NCBI RefSeq assembly: GCF_001905655.1
Contig: NZ_JMHT01000010.1
Span: 1-64,000 of the forward strand
Origin: Mycobacterium sp. ST-F2
GTDB lineage: Bacteria > Actinomycetota > Actinomycetes > Mycobacteriales > Mycobacteriaceae
DNA: 64,000 nucleotides
Direction of reading: 5' to 3'
Positions 1 through 9,808 of this stretch are shown in pieces (within the stretch, counting starts at the first letter, position 1; each line of letters opens with the position of its first letter). The notes beneath the pieces were generated by a model, which was not told the origin of the DNA, did not search any database, and saw nothing but the letters and a program-made list of their open reading frames with translations. The translations under genes and the position numbers were made by a program.

Positions 1-33
1 GTTGCTGAAAACCATCCCATCCCCGAATTCCTG

Positions 34-64
34 CCCCGCCGCTGAACTCCAGGATACGGCGGGT
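34..64. other. GC hairpin downstream of ppa
   Basis: Bases 1-80 hold no gene. They contain a 7-base inverted repeat, CCCGCCG at 35-41 and CGGCGGG at 57-63, with a 15-base loop. It lies just past the ppa stop codon, which is read leftward, so it could be a weak terminator. There is no T-tract, and nothing else is visible in these 80 bases. Confidence 0.25.
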
Positions 65-80
65 CAGGACCGACGAAAGA

Positions 81-569
81 CTAGTGTTCTTGCTCTTCGA
101 ACCGGGCGATCGAGCGGGCCAGCTCTTCTTCGGCCTCTTTACGGCCGACCCAGTCGGCAGCCTTGACGAACTTGCCCGGCTCCAGGTCCTTGTAGTGGAC
201 GAAGAAGTGCTTGATGGCGTCCAGCTCGAACTGCGAGATGTCGCTCAGGTCCTGGACGTTGTCCCAGCGCGGGTCACCGGCTGGCACGCACAGCAGCTTG
301 TCGTCGCCGCCGGCCTCGTCGGTCATCTTGAACATGGCGACCGGGCGGGCGTCGACGATGCAACCCGGGAATACCGACTCGGTCAGCAGCACCAGCGCGT
401 CCAGCGGGTCGCCGTCCTCGCCGAGGGTGTTCTCGAAGAACCCGTAGTCGGTGGGGTAGCCCATGGGGGTGAACAGGTAGCGGTCGAGCTTCACCCGGCC
501 GGTCTCGTGGTCCACTTCGTACTTGTTACGCGAACCCTTGGGGATCTCGATGACGACTTCGTGCTCCAC
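81..569 (-). CDS. ppa: Inorganic pyrophosphatase
   Basis: Soluble family I inorganic pyrophosphatase. It hydrolyses the pyrophosphate released by biosynthetic reactions to two phosphates in the cytosol, with Mg2+ as cofactor. The 162-residue length is normal for the bacterial hexameric enzyme. The signature DGDPLD lies at residues 52-57, and further conserved acidic positions follow (GDPRWD near residue 97). The gene is the Rv3628 equivalent and is divergent from dacB across an 89-base gap that must carry both promoters, as in M. tuberculosis. Start ATG at 569, preceded on its strand by an AAGGAG-like sequence. Nothing is odd about it. Confidence 0.97.
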   Translation of the reverse strand: MEHEVVIEIPKGSRNKYEVDHETGRVKLDRYLFTPMGYPTDYGFFENTLGEDGDPLDALVLLTESVFPGCIVDARPVAMFKMTDEAGGDDKLLCVPAGDPRWDNVQDLSDISQFELDAIKHFFVHYKDLEPGKFVKAADWVGRKEAEEELARSIARFEEQEH

Positions 570-649
570 CGGGAGACTCCTTAGCTCTGTGCTGATAACC
601 GGCTACACCTTAGACGAGCGATACCCTGCTGAGTGACCCGTACGAGTTC

Positions 650-654
650 AGGAG
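650..654 (+). promoter_or_regulatory. Ribosome binding site of dacB
   Basis: AGGAG five bases before the ATG at 659. It fixes the dacB start at this codon in the 89-base divergent ppa-dacB intergenic region. Confidence 0.6.
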
Positions 655-658
655 CAAT

Positions 659-2032
659 ATGCGGCCCACCCGGTGGCGCCGATCGACCCACGTGGTGATC
701 GGTGTGGCAGTTCTGGTGCTGGTTGCCGCGCTGGTGGCAGCGGCCGCGGTGATGACGCGGCACGAGGCCACCCCGGCGGCCGGTGCGAGCGTCAGGCCGC
801 AACCCGCGCTCGTCACGGCGCAGCCCAGGGTGCAGCCGGTGTCCGATGCGGCCGCGCAACCGGTGCCCGCGCAGCTGGCCGCCGTCCTGGCGCCGCTGGC
901 GGCCAACCCGAATCTCGGCCTGCTCGGGGGCCGTGTCACCGACGCCATCACCGGCGCGCAGCTGTGGGCGCTGAGCGAGAACGTTCCGCTGCAGCCCGCC
1001 TCGACCAACAAGACCTTGACCGCGGCCGCGGCACTGCTCACCCTCGATCGCAATGCCCGGCTGACCACCACGGTCCTGTCCGGCGATGCTCCGGGCGTGG
1101 TGGTGCTCAAGGGCGGCGGCGATCCGACGCTGTCGGCGGCGCCGCCCGGTACCGACACCTGGTACGGCGACGCGGCCCGTATCTCTGATCTGGCGGACCA
1201 GGTCCGCAAGGCCGGGGTCACCCCGCGCGCCGTTCAGGTCGACGTCAGCCTCTACTCCGGCCCGACCATGGCGCCGGGCTGGGACGTCGCCGACATCGAC
1301 GGCGGCGACTTCGCGCCGATCCAGTCGGTGATGATCGACGCCGGCCGCATCCAGCCCACCACCGTCGAGTCCAGGCGCTCGACCACGCCGGCCCTCGACG
1401 CCGGGCGGGCACTGGCCATGGCGCTGAAGATCGACCCGGCGAACGTGACGGTCCGGACCACGCCGGCGACCGGTGGCCAGCAGCTCGGTGCGGTGCAGTC
1501 CCCGCCGCTGATCGAGCGGCTGCGCGAGATGATGTGGGCGTCCGACAACGTGATGGCGGAGTCGATCGGCCGCGAGGTCGCCGCCGCGGTGAACCTGCCC
1601 CAGAGCTTCGACGGCGGGGTCCGCGGCGTGCTCGGGCAGCTGTCGAAAGCGGGCCTGACGACGTCGGGCGCGACGCTGTTCGACGCCAGCGGCCTGTCGG
1701 TCAACGACCGGCTGACCGCGACGGTCCTGGACGACGTGGTCAACGCCGCCGCGGGCAACAGCGAGCCCCGGCTGCGCCCGCTGCTCGACGTCCTGCCGAT
1801 CGCCGGTGGCAGCGGCACGCTGTGGAACCGCTACGTCGACACCCCGTCCGCCGGGTACCTGCGGGCCAAGACCGGCTCGTTGACCGGGACCAACGCGCTG
1901 GCGGGCGTCGTCACCGATCAGAGCGGACGGGTCCTGACGTTCGCGCTCATCTCGAACAACGCCGGTCCGGAGGGACGCACCGCGCTGGACGCCCTGGCTG
2001 CGGCGTTCCGGTCCTGCGGGTGCGGCTCGTGA
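659..2032 (+). CDS. dacB: D-alanyl-D-alanine carboxypeptidase/endopeptidase (PBP4 type)
   Basis: Penicillin-binding protein of the S13/DacB family, which trims or cleaves peptide cross-links of peptidoglycan outside the membrane. The 457 residues begin with a basic stretch and one hydrophobic segment (residues about 12-32), so it is probably membrane-anchored or exported. An Ala/Pro-rich linker follows. All three active-site motifs are visible: SxxK (S115-K118, in STNK), SDN (295-297) and KTG (404-406). It matches the Rv3627c family in position and length. The stop codon overlaps the GTG start of the next gene (GTGA), so the two are translationally coupled. Confidence 0.93.
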   Translation: MRPTRWRRSTHVVIGVAVLVLVAALVAAAAVMTRHEATPAAGASVRPQPALVTAQPRVQPVSDAAAQPVPAQLAAVLAPLAANPNLGLLGGRVTDAITGAQLWALSENVPLQPASTNKTLTAAAALLTLDRNARLTTTVLSGDAPGVVVLKGGGDPTLSAAPPGTDTWYGDAARISDLADQVRKAGVTPRAVQVDVSLYSGPTMAPGWDVADIDGGDFAPIQSVMIDAGRIQPTTVESRRSTTPALDAGRALAMALKIDPANVTVRTTPATGGQQLGAVQSPPLIERLREMMWASDNVMAESIGREVAAAVNLPQSFDGGVRGVLGQLSKAGLTTSGATLFDASGLSVNDRLTATVLDDVVNAAAGNSEPRLRPLLDVLPIAGGSGTLWNRYVDTPSAGYLRAKTGSLTGTNALAGVVTDQSGRVLTFALISNNAGPEGRTALDALAAAFRSCGCGS

Positions 2033-3078
2033 GCCGGACCCCGACCGTCGGTCGCTCCGTCGACTGGGGCTTCGCCGCCACCGTCGGCGTCAAGCTGACC
2101 CGGCCGGAACCGGCGACCACCGACTACACCCGCAACCAGGTGCGTGAGCAGCTCGCCGATTCGGCCCGCCGTGCCGAGCTTCCGGTACGGGAGGTGACGC
2201 TGCTCGGTGAAGGCGAGCGGGTGCCGTCGGCCCGCGTCGTCGACCGGCAGGACTGGGTGCGCGCCGCGACCGAGTCCATGCGGGTCATGACGGGCGGTGA
2301 AACCTCAAGTGCCACAGGCCTTGCCGCCATGGTCACCGGGCGGATCACCGGCGCGCAGACGGGCGCGGTGCTGGCGTTCGTGTCGTCGGCGATCCTCGGG
2401 CAGTACGACCCGTTCGCGGCCGGCGGCGGGACGTTGTTGCTCGTCGCGCCGAATGTGCTTGCCGCCGAACGGCAATTGAAGGTCGACCCGGCCGACTTCC
2501 GGCTCTGGGTGTGTCTGCACGAGGTGACGCACCGCGTGCAGTTCCGCGCGAATCCGTGGCTCACCGACCACATGTCGCAGGCGCTGGCCGTCCTGACCGA
2601 TGACTCCGGCCTGGACACCGGTGACGTCGTCGCCCGGTTGGCCGAGTATGTGCGGGCGCAGCGTGACGGCGAATCCGACCCGAATTCGCAAGGCATCCTG
2701 GGCGTCATGCGGATCATGCAGTCCGACGAGCAGCGGCGTGCGCTCGATCAACTGCTGGTGCTCGGCACCTTGCTGGAAGGCCATGCCGACCACGTGATGG
2801 ACGCCGTCGGCCCGGCGGTGGTGCCGTCGGTCGCCACCATCCGCAGCCGGTTCGACGAGCGTCGGCATCGCAAACAGTCTCCGCTGCAACGGATCGTCCG
2901 TGCCCTGCTGGGCGTCGACGCCAAGGTGGCCCAGTACACCCGTGGCAAGAAGTTCGTCGACGAGGTCGTGGCGACCGTCGGCATGAAGCGGTTCAACGCG
3001 ATCTGGACCGACGCCGAAACCCTGCCGCTGCCAACCGAAATCGATGAGCCGCGGCGATGGATCGATCGAGTGCTCTGA
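2029..3078 (+). CDS. Zinc-dependent metalloprotease, DUF2342 family
   Basis: Actinobacterial protein of 349 residues in the DUF2342 family, sometimes annotated as associated with coenzyme F420 biosynthesis. The metal-binding HExxH motif is at H164-E165-H168 (HEVTH), and further acidic helices follow. No signal peptide is visible, so it is probably cytoplasmic. The substrate is unknown. I chose GTG at 2029 because it overlaps the dacB stop by four bases and gives a protein starting like its Rv3626c relatives. The reading frame is open further upstream inside dacB, but that part is not this gene. Its 3' end overlaps tilS by 22 bases, so dacB, this gene, tilS and hpt look like one transcription unit. 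Confidence 0.85.
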   Translation: MSRTPTVGRSVDWGFAATVGVKLTRPEPATTDYTRNQVREQLADSARRAELPVREVTLLGEGERVPSARVVDRQDWVRAATESMRVMTGGETSSATGLAAMVTGRITGAQTGAVLAFVSSAILGQYDPFAAGGGTLLLVAPNVLAAERQLKVDPADFRLWVCLHEVTHRVQFRANPWLTDHMSQALAVLTDDSGLDTGDVVARLAEYVRAQRDGESDPNSQGILGVMRIMQSDEQRRALDQLLVLGTLLEGHADHVMDAVGPAVVPSVATIRSRFDERRHRKQSPLQRIVRALLGVDAKVAQYTRGKKFVDEVVATVGMKRFNAIWTDAETLPLPTEIDEPRRWIDRVL

Positions 3079-4013
3079 CGCCGCTGCGCGCGGCTGTGGC
3101 CGACTTCGCGCGCCGGCACCCGGCAGACCGGTGGTGCGTCGGGCTCTCCGGAGGGGCCGACTCCCTTGCTCTGACAGCCGTCGCCGCCGCCCTCAAACCG
3201 ACCACGGCGCTGATCGTCGACCACGGTCTGCAATCCGGATCGGCGGAGGTCGCGGCCGTTGCTGCCGCGCAGGCCCGACAACTGGGTTGCGTTGACGCCC
3301 AAGTGGTTTCCGTCAGTGTCGGTACCGACGGCGGCCCGGAAGCCGCTGCCCGCAGCGCCCGGTACGACGCCCTGAACGGCGCCCGCGACGGTGCGCCGGT
3401 GCTGCTGGCGCACACCCTCGACGACCAGGCCGAGACCGTGCTGCTCGGGCTGGGGCGCGGTTCGGGACCGAGATCCATTGCCGGCATGCGGGTTTGGGAC
3501 CCGCCATGGGGCCGGCCCTTCCTCGAGGTAAGGCGCGCCGACACCGAAGCCGTCTGCGCCGAGCTGGGACTCACGCCGTGGCAGGACCCGCACAACACCG
3601 ATCCCCGTTACACCCGGGTCCGGCTGCGCACCGAGGTGCTGCCGTTGCTGGAGGACGTCCTGGCGGGCGGCGTCGCGCCGGCCCTGGCCCGCACCGCCGC
3701 GGCGCTGCGGGAGGACAACGACGCGCTCGACGCCCTGGCCGCCGGTCACCTGGCCACACTGCGCACCGACGACGGACTGACTGTCGCCGGACTCGCGGAC
3801 CTCCCCGCGGCCCTGCGCCGCCGGGTGATCCGCGGCTGGCTGCTGGGCGTCGGAGCGACCGCACTCACCGACGTCCAACTGCGCGCCGTCGATGCGCTGG
3901 TCTCGGACTGGCACGGGCAGGGCGGGGCGGCGGTGACCTCGCGTTTGCGGTATCAGCGCCTCATCGTCAGCCGTCGCGCCGGGCTGCTCACGGTGGCCGT
4001 CCGGCCCGTGTGA
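3057..4013 (+). CDS. tilS: tRNA(Ile)-lysidine synthetase
   Basis: Modifies cytidine-34 of the CAU-anticodon tRNA-Ile to lysidine with ATP and lysine, so that it reads AUA. It is an N-type ATP pyrophosphatase, with the P-loop SGGADS at residues 31-36 and a conserved [11 protein letters not shown] stretch further on. At 318 residues it matches the short mycobacterial form, which lacks part of the C-terminal extension of the E. coli enzyme. The ATG at 3057 lies within the end of the metalloprotease gene (22-base overlap), consistent with coupled translation. Equivalent to Rv3625c. Confidence 0.93.
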   Translation: MDRSSALTPLRAAVADFARRHPADRWCVGLSGGADSLALTAVAAALKPTTALIVDHGLQSGSAEVAAVAAAQARQLGCVDAQVVSVSVGTDGGPEAAARSARYDALNGARDGAPVLLAHTLDDQAETVLLGLGRGSGPRSIAGMRVWDPPWGRPFLEVRRADTEAVCAELGLTPWQDPHNTDPRYTRVRLRTEVLPLLEDVLAGGVAPALARTAAALREDNDALDALAAGHLATLRTDDGLTVAGLADLPAALRRRVIRGWLLGVGATALTDVQLRAVDALVSDWHGQGGAAVTSRLRYQRLIVSRRAGLLTVAVRPV

Positions 4014-4071
4014 GCGACCGGCAAGCGGGACGGTCTTGGTACTGGGCCAGGCGGCATGGCACGCTTGTGCC

Positions 4072-4635
4072 GTGGAGCTGTATCCGGGTGACATCAAGTC
4101 GGTTCTCCTGTCGCAGGAGCAGGTTCAGGCGCGCATCGCCGAGATGGCGGAGCTCATCGCCGAGGACTACCGCGCCGACTCCGGCGACCAGGATCTGTTG
4201 CTGATCACCGTGCTCAAGGGCGCGGTCATGTTCGTCACCGACCTGGCGCGCGCCATCCCGCTGCCGACGCAGCTGGAGTTCATGGCCGTCAGCTCGTACG
4301 GGTCGTCGACGTCGTCGTCCGGCGTGGTGCGCATCCTCAAGGACCTCGACCGCGACATCAGCGGCCGTGACGTGCTGATCGTCGAGGACATCATCGACTC
4401 CGGCCTCACCCTGTCGTGGCTGCTGCGCAACCTGGCCACCCGCGGCCCGCGTTCGCTGCGCGTCTGCACGCTGCTGCGCAAGCCCGACGCCATGCGTGCC
4501 GAGATCGACGTCGCGCACATCGGGTTCGACATCCCCGACGAGTTCGTCGTCGGCTACGGCCTCGACTTCGATGAGCGCTACCGGGACCTGCCCTACATCG
4601 GCACGCTCGATCCGAAGGTGTACTCAGGGCACTGA
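4072..4635 (+). CDS. hpt: Hypoxanthine-guanine phosphoribosyltransferase
   Basis: Purine salvage enzyme that converts hypoxanthine or guanine plus PRPP to IMP or GMP in the cytosol. The PRPP-binding loop EDIIDSG is at residues 105-111, preceded by the conserved flexible-loop segment with SSYGSST. GTG at 4072 gives 187 residues starting at the conserved [12 protein letters not shown] 36 bases upstream would add a poorly conserved N-terminus and is less likely. It sits 58 bases after tilS, as in the M. tuberculosis order (Rv3624c). Confidence 0.93.
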   Translation: MELYPGDIKSVLLSQEQVQARIAEMAELIAEDYRADSGDQDLLLITVLKGAVMFVTDLARAIPLPTQLEFMAVSSYGSSTSSSGVVRILKDLDRDISGRDVLIVEDIIDSGLTLSWLLRNLATRGPRSLRVCTLLRKPDAMRAEIDVAHIGFDIPDEFVVGYGLDFDERYRDLPYIGTLDPKVYSGH

Positions 4636-4655
4636 GCCGGAGCAGAATCGCAGGC

Positions 4656-6872
4656 ATGCCTACCGCGCTCCGGATCTGCCCCTTCTGTGAAGCCACCTGC
4701 GGCCTGACCCTCACCATCGACGACGGTCGTGTGACGGGCGCCCGCGGTGACCACGACGACGTCTTCAGCGCCGGATTCATCTGCCCCAAGGGCGCCAGCT
4801 TCGGTGAGCTCGACAACGACCCCGACCGGCTGACGCGCCCGCTCGTACGCCGGGACGGCGTGCTGACCGAGGCCACGTGGGACGAGGCGTACGCCGTCGT
4901 CGCCGAACGCCTCGGTGCGGTCATCGCCGCGCACGGCGGTGCATCGGTCGGGGTGTACCTCGGCAACCCGAACGCGCACACCATCGCGGGCGCGCTGTAT
5001 GCGCCGCTGATCGTCAAGGGCCTGGGCACCCGGCAGGTGTTCAGCGCCAGCACGCTCGACCAGATGCCCAAACACGTTGCGCTGGGCCTGATGTTCGGCA
5101 GCCCGGGCGCGTTCGCGGTGCCGGACCTCGACCGCACCGACTATCTGGTGATCATCGGCGCGAATCCGCTGGTGTCCAACGGCAGCGTGACCACCGCGGC
5201 CGACTTCCCCGGCAAGCTGCGGGCGCTGAAGAAGCGCGGCGGCACGCTCGTCGTCATCGATCCGGCCCGGACCCAGACCGCCAAGCTCGCCGACCGGCAC
5301 CTGGCCCCGCGGCCCGGGACCGACGGGGCGCTGCTGCTCGCCGTCGTGCACGTGCTGTTCGACGAGGGTCTGGTCGATCTCGGCGGGAACGCCGAGCACG
5401 TCGTCGGCGTCGAGCAGGTCCGGGCCCTGGCCGCCGACTTCGCGCCCGACGCGGTCGAGCAGGCCTGCGGGATCGGCGCCGACGAGATCCGGGAACTGGC
5501 CCGTGAGCTGGCGGCGGCGCCGACGGCGGCCGTGTACGGCCGGATCGGCACCTCCACAGTCGAATTCGGCACCGTCGGCAGCTGGTTGGTCGACGTGATC
5601 AACGTCCTCACCGGCAACCTGGACCGGCCCGGTGGCGTGATGTTCCCGCTCGGTGCGGCGGCCCCGGCGCCGCGGCCGCCCAAGCCCGGCCGCGGGTTCC
5701 GGACCGGACGGTGGGCCAGCCGGGTCTCGGGCCATCCCGAAGTGATGTCCGAGCTGCCGGCCGCCGCGCTCGCCGAGGAGATCGACACCGCGGGCGACGG
5801 GCAGATCAAGGCCATGATCACCGTCGCCGGGAACCCAGTGCTCTCCGCACCGGACGGCGACCGGCTCGACAAGGCTTTGGACAGCGTCGAATTCATGCTG
5901 TCGGTCGACCCCTATCTCAACGAGACGACGCGGCACGCCGACGTCATCCTGCCGCCGCCCCCGCCCGCGCAGAGCCCCCACTTCGACGTGCTGCTGAACA
6001 ACCTCGCGGTGCGCAACAACGTGCGCTATTCACCGCCGGTGCTGCCGCTCGACAACCGGCCGGACGAGGCCGAGATCCTGTCGCGTCTCGCCCTGATCCT
6101 GTCCGGCCTTGGGGCACAAGCGGATCCCGCGCTGGTCGACGCGCAGGTGATCGCGATGACGCTCGCCAAAGAAGTGGCCGACCCCGATTCTCCGGTCGCC
6201 GGCCGGGATGTCGACGAACTGACCGCCATGCTCCCCGCGGGCCCCGGCTACGAGCGTCGGCTCGACATGATGTTGCGCCTCGGGGCATACGGTGACGCGT
6301 TCGGCGCCAAGCCCGGCGGGTTGACGCTCGAGAAGGTCAAGGCCAATCCGCACGGCATCGACCTGGGCGCGCTGCAGCCGCGCATCCCCGAGGTCCTCCG
6401 AACCCCCAGCGGCAGAATCGAACTCGCGCCCGAGCCCATCGTCGCCGACGTGGTGCGGCTACGCGAGGCGCTGAGCCGCTCGGCCGGTGGCTTCCTGCTC
6501 ATCGGCCGGCGGCACCTGCGCTCCAACAACAGCTGGATGCACAACCTGCCGGCGCTCTCGGGTGGGTCCAACCAGTGCACCCTGCAGATTCACCCCGACG
6601 ATGCCGCCGACCTGGGCCTCACCGACGTCGCGATCATCAAGGGCCCGGGCGGTGAACTGCTGGCCCCCATCGAGGTGACCGACGTGATGCGGCGCGGCGT
6701 GGTGTCGCTGCCGCACGGCTGGGGCCACAACCGCGGCGGCACCGGTCAGCAGCTCGCCAGCAGCCATCCGGGCGTAAACGTCAACCAGCTCAACGACGGA
6801 ACCAGTTTGGACCGGTTGTCGGGTACCGCGGTGCTCAACGGCATCCCGGTCGAGATATCGGCTGCCGGCTAG
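4656..6872 (+). CDS. Molybdopterin-dependent oxidoreductase, FdhF/Nar-like
   Basis: 738-residue member of the DMSO-reductase superfamily. An N-terminal [4Fe-4S] site is shown by C8, C11, C15 and C43 (CPFC, ATC, FICPKG). The bis-MGD binding domains follow, and the C-terminal molydopterin dinucleotide-binding domain starts near residue 600. The position that carries Cys or selenocysteine in formate dehydrogenases appears to be Asp135 (STLDQMP), by eye. There is no Tat signal, so it is cytoplasmic. No partner subunit (FdhE, ferredoxin, FdhD) is adjacent, and the substrate cannot be told from sequence. It starts 20 bases after hpt and is an insertion relative to the M. tuberculosis order. It overlaps the convergent lpqG by four bases. 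Confidence 0.85.
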   Translation: MPTALRICPFCEATCGLTLTIDDGRVTGARGDHDDVFSAGFICPKGASFGELDNDPDRLTRPLVRRDGVLTEATWDEAYAVVAERLGAVIAAHGGASVGVYLGNPNAHTIAGALYAPLIVKGLGTRQVFSASTLDQMPKHVALGLMFGSPGAFAVPDLDRTDYLVIIGANPLVSNGSVTTAADFPGKLRALKKRGGTLVVIDPARTQTAKLADRHLAPRPGTDGALLLAVVHVLFDEGLVDLGGNAEHVVGVEQVRALAADFAPDAVEQACGIGADEIRELARELAAAPTAAVYGRIGTSTVEFGTVGSWLVDVINVLTGNLDRPGGVMFPLGAAAPAPRPPKPGRGFRTGRWASRVSGHPEVMSELPAAALAEEIDTAGDGQIKAMITVAGNPVLSAPDGDRLDKALDSVEFMLSVDPYLNETTRHADVILPPPPPAQSPHFDVLLNNLAVRNNVRYSPPVLPLDNRPDEAEILSRLALILSGLGAQADPALVDAQVIAMTLAKEVADPDSPVAGRDVDELTAMLPAGPGYERRLDMMLRLGAYGDAFGAKPGGLTLEKVKANPHGIDLGALQPRIPEVLRTPSGRIELAPEPIVADVVRLREALSRSAGGFLLIGRRHLRSNNSWMHNLPALSGGSNQCTLQIHPDDAADLGLTDVAIIKGPGGELLAPIEVTDVMRRGVVSLPHGWGHNRGGTGQQLASSHPGVNVNQLNDGTSLDRLSGTAVLNGIPVEISAAG

Positions 6873-7570
6873 CCGAGTTCCCAGATCACCGTCACCGAGA
6901 AGCTGACGGTCTGCTGGCCGGGGGACAGCGGCACGGCTTCGGCCATGGCCATCCGCGGCGCCGGCATGGGCGTCGGGGTGGTGCCGGCGGTCGCCTCGGA
7001 GATCGAGACCACCTTGCCCAGGTTCAATCCGGACAGCTGGGCGTACTGCTGGGCCCGGTCCTTGGCGTCGTTGAAGGCGCGGGTGCGGGCGTCTTTCACC
7101 AGCTGCGAGTCGTCGTCGATGGAGTAGGCGACGTTGCTGATGCGCGTGGAATTGCCACCGGCAGTGACGATCTTCGCCAACACCTGCGACGCGGTGTCGA
7201 GCTTGCGGATCTTTATGTCGATGGTGTTGCTGGCCCGGTAGCCGGTGATGACGGAGTCGCGATAGTCGGGCTGCAGCTCGACCTGCTTGGTGGCGATGTC
7301 CTTCTTGTCGATACCGGCCCCGGCCAGCGCGTCGATCACGGCCTGCTGCCGGCTGCTGGTCTGATTCATGGCTGCGGTGACGTCTGGCGCGGTGGCCTCG
7401 ACCGATGCGGTGACGTTCAGCGTGTCCGGCGTGCCCTGCACCTTGCCGTTGCCGACGACGGTGACCTCGCGGGTGGTCGGTTTGCCATCGGAGTCGGAGC
7501 CGCACCCGGCAACGCCGACGGCTGTGGCGATCGCGAGTCCGGCAAGGGTCAGGGCAGCGGTACGTGACAT
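6869..7570 (-). CDS. lpqG: SIMPL-domain (DUF541) lipoprotein
   Basis: 233-residue putative lipoprotein. It has a short N-terminal hydrophobic signal ending in the lipobox VAGC (Cys23), then a SIMPL/DUF541 domain that covers nearly the whole mature part. Proteins of this family form periplasmic or surface oligomers, and their biochemical role in mycobacteria is not established. Position between hpt and the luciferase-like gene matches Rv3623 (lpqG). It ends four bases inside the convergent molybdopterin gene. The luciferase-like gene just upstream on the same strand ends five bases before this start, so they are likely one operon. Confidence 0.85.
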   Translation of the reverse strand: MSRTAALTLAGLAIATAVGVAGCGSDSDGKPTTREVTVVGNGKVQGTPDTLNVTASVEATAPDVTAAMNQTSSRQQAVIDALAGAGIDKKDIATKQVELQPDYRDSVITGYRASNTIDIKIRKLDTASQVLAKIVTAGGNSTRISNVAYSIDDDSQLVKDARTRAFNDAKDRAQQYAQLSGLNLGKVVSISEATAGTTPTPMPAPRMAMAEAVPLSPGQQTVSFSVTVIWELG

Positions 7571-7574
7571 GTTT

Positions 7575-8759
7575 CTACCGTACCGACGTGTCGCTGACGT
7601 GCTCGGCGATCGCGTTGCCCACCGCCTCGCCGACCCGGCCGAACATCTGATCCCGCAGGCCTTTTGCCCATTCGTGCGAGGCGTGCGGCGCGGTGAGCTG
7701 GCCCTTGAAATGGGGGATCACCTCGCGGGCGAACAGGTCGTAGGAGTGCATCGTGGCCGCCGGCGAGGCCCAGTCGTGGCCCAGCATCAGGAACCCGCCG
7801 AAGCCGCCGGACCGGTCCAGCATGCCCTGGATGTACTCGATGGCGTCGGCGGTGGTGCCGATACAGCAATTGCCTTTGGCCGCATAGTCTTCGACGAACT
7901 GCCGGGGCGTCGGTGCGGGGCCGGTCCGGCTGCCCAGCGGCACGAAACCTGCTGCACCGAAGTAGTTCGAGAAGTCCTGCAGGCCGTAGGTGCAGTCTTC
8001 GATCGCCTGATCGCGGGTATCGGCCACATGCACGGTGCCGAGCACGCGCCAGCCCTTCCGGTCGGGCTCGGGGCGGCCCGCTTTCGCGGCCTGGTCGCGG
8101 ACGACGTCCCATGCGGTGTCCAGCGCGGCATAACCGCCCGGCACCGACATCGACAGCGACAGCAGCGACGTGCCCAACTGCCCGGCCAGCCGCGGCCCCG
8201 ACGGGGAAACCATTGCCGCCGTGGATATCTCGGGGTAGGGCCAGGTGTACGGCCGGATGTGCAGGGCGGCGTCGCGCAACGTGAACCAGTCGGTCTCGCG
8301 CGTGATCCGTTCATCGGGTCCGGCGCGGAAGAGGGACAGGATGGCTTCCAGGGATTCCTGCTGCATGCGGCGCTGATCCACCGGGTCGATGCCCATCATG
8401 TAGGCGTCCGACGGCAATGCGCCCGGGCCGGTGCCGAACATCACCCGGCCGCGGGTCAGGTGATCGAGCAGCACCCAGCGGTCGGCGACCATGAGCGGGT
8501 GGTGGTACGGCAGGGACACCACACCGGTGCCGAACCGGATGTTCCTGGTGCGTTCGGCCGCCGTGGCGATGAACACCTCGGGGCAGGCGATCAATTCGTA
8601 ACCGCCGGAATGGTGTTCGCCGTACCAGACCTCGTCGTAGCCGAGCCGGTCCAGCCGGACGGTGCGCTCCAGGTCGTATTCCAGTGCGGTGGTGACCGAT
8701 TGGCCGGTGGGGTGGAACGGGGTGAGGAAGACGCCGAAATCCAGTGGGCGAAGCGTCAT
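7575..8759 (-). CDS. LLM-class flavin-dependent oxidoreductase
   Basis: 394-residue luciferase-like monooxygenase, a TIM-barrel enzyme using FMNH2 or reduced F420. The N-terminal strand (LDFGVFLTPFH), the DEVWYGEHHSGGY segment and the ATAAERTRNIRFGTGV segment are typical of the family. The substrate is unknown. It is the Rv3618 equivalent. It overlaps the upstream hydrolase gene by four bases (ATGA) and is followed after five bases by lpqG, so ephA-like, this gene and lpqG form a three-gene minus-strand operon. Confidence 0.9.
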   Translation of the reverse strand: MTLRPLDFGVFLTPFHPTGQSVTTALEYDLERTVRLDRLGYDEVWYGEHHSGGYELIACPEVFIATAAERTRNIRFGTGVVSLPYHHPLMVADRWVLLDHLTRGRVMFGTGPGALPSDAYMMGIDPVDQRRMQQESLEAILSLFRAGPDERITRETDWFTLRDAALHIRPYTWPYPEISTAAMVSPSGPRLAGQLGTSLLSLSMSVPGGYAALDTAWDVVRDQAAKAGRPEPDRKGWRVLGTVHVADTRDQAIEDCTYGLQDFSNYFGAAGFVPLGSRTGPAPTPRQFVEDYAAKGNCCIGTTADAIEYIQGMLDRSGGFGGFLMLGHDWASPAATMHSYDLFAREVIPHFKGQLTAPHASHEWAKGLRDQMFGRVGEAVGNAIAEHVSDTSVR

Positions 8760-9676
8760 TTCAGTCCTTCGATGAACTCGATGAGTACGGCATTGACCTC
8801 GTCGGGCCGCTCCTGCTGCAGCCAGTGTCCCGCGCCGGGGATCATCACCTCGCGGTAGTCACCGGCGACGACGTCGCGGACCCGGTCTCGTGGGGTGAAA
8901 CTCAGCACCGGGTCGGCGGTGCCGGCCAGGAACAGCGTCGACACCGTGATGGTCGAGGCGGGGGTGGTCTCCGTCAGCTCCCAGTTGCGGTCGAAGTTGC
9001 GGTACCAGTTCAGCGGCCCGGTGAAGCCACTCTCGGTGAAAGCTGTGACGTACGGCTCGAATTCGTCTTCGCTGAGCCAGTCCGGTAGCGGTGGCAGCGG
9101 ATTGTCGACGAGCGTGTCAGGTGGGGCGGTGAAGCCCTCCTCCGCGAGCATCCGCCGCATCGAGGCCCTGACGTCGCGTCCCAATGCCGCGTCGGCGGGC
9201 CCCGGTTCCTGGAAGTAGAGCATGTAGAAGTAGTTGTCCCCGACCCGCCGGCGCCAGATTTCGGTGGGCGGCGCCGAGGCCCTCGGCACCGGCGGCACAC
9301 TCAGCGCGGCGACGGCCGTCACCCGGTCCGGGTGCAGCAGCGCGAAGTTGCACACCACCGGCGAGCCCCAGTCGTGCCCGACGACCACCGCGCGCTCGGC
9401 GCCGACGTCATCGAGCAGGCCGGCCAGGTCCCCGGTGAGGTGGACGATGTCGTAGTCCTCGATGGCAGCCGGCCGGGACGAGCCGGCGTAGCCGCGTTGG
9501 TCGGGGGCCAGCACGTGGTAGCCGGCCGCGGCGAGGGCGGGAATCTGGTGCCGCCAGGAGTGCGCCAGTTCGGGGAAGCCGTGCGCCAGCACCACGACCG
9601 GGGCGCCACGGTCACCGGCTTCGGTGACCCGCAGTCGCACGCCGCCCGTTTCGATGAACCGCTCGGTGGACGTCAT
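8756..9676 (-). CDS. ephA: Epoxide hydrolase-like alpha/beta hydrolase
   Basis: 306-residue alpha/beta-fold hydrolase with the layout of soluble epoxide hydrolases. The oxyanion motif HGFPE is at residues 32-36, the nucleophile Asp102 sits in GHDWG, and the catalytic His lies in GAGHW near the C-terminus. An Asp rather than a Ser nucleophile argues for epoxide (or haloalkane) hydrolysis. ATG at 9676 was preferred to the GTG one codon upstream. It is first in the minus-strand operon with the LLM oxidoreductase, the pairing known as Rv3617 (ephA)-Rv3618. The pair may process an epoxide and its oxidation product, but that is inference. Confidence 0.8.
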   Translation of the reverse strand: MTSTERFIETGGVRLRVTEAGDRGAPVVVLAHGFPELAHSWRHQIPALAAAGYHVLAPDQRGYAGSSRPAAIEDYDIVHLTGDLAGLLDDVGAERAVVVGHDWGSPVVCNFALLHPDRVTAVAALSVPPVPRASAPPTEIWRRRVGDNYFYMLYFQEPGPADAALGRDVRASMRRMLAEEGFTAPPDTLVDNPLPPLPDWLSEDEFEPYVTAFTESGFTGPLNWYRNFDRNWELTETTPASTITVSTLFLAGTADPVLSFTPRDRVRDVVAGDYREVMIPGAGHWLQQERPDEVNAVLIEFIEGLK

Positions 9677-9723
9677 CACCGTTTCACCAAAGCACAGGTT
9701 TCCCTCCGGGAACTGCCGATCGT

Positions 9724-9752
9724 TTGCATAGCGGTAACCTGTGAACTATCCC
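9724..9752 (+). promoter_or_regulatory. Candidate SigA-type promoter of ftsH
   Basis: TTGCAT at 9724-9729 and TATCCC at 9747-9752, 17 bases apart, lie in the 132-base divergent gap between the ephA-like gene and ftsH. The -35 is good, and the -10 is imperfect. A GGAAGGA sequence follows, about 40 bases before the ftsH start. Found by eye only. Confidence 0.35.
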
Positions 9753-9808
9753 GCATCTGTGTCTCGGAAGGACCTGGCCGACGAGTATTCGCCGGCCGAA
9801 ATATGTCG

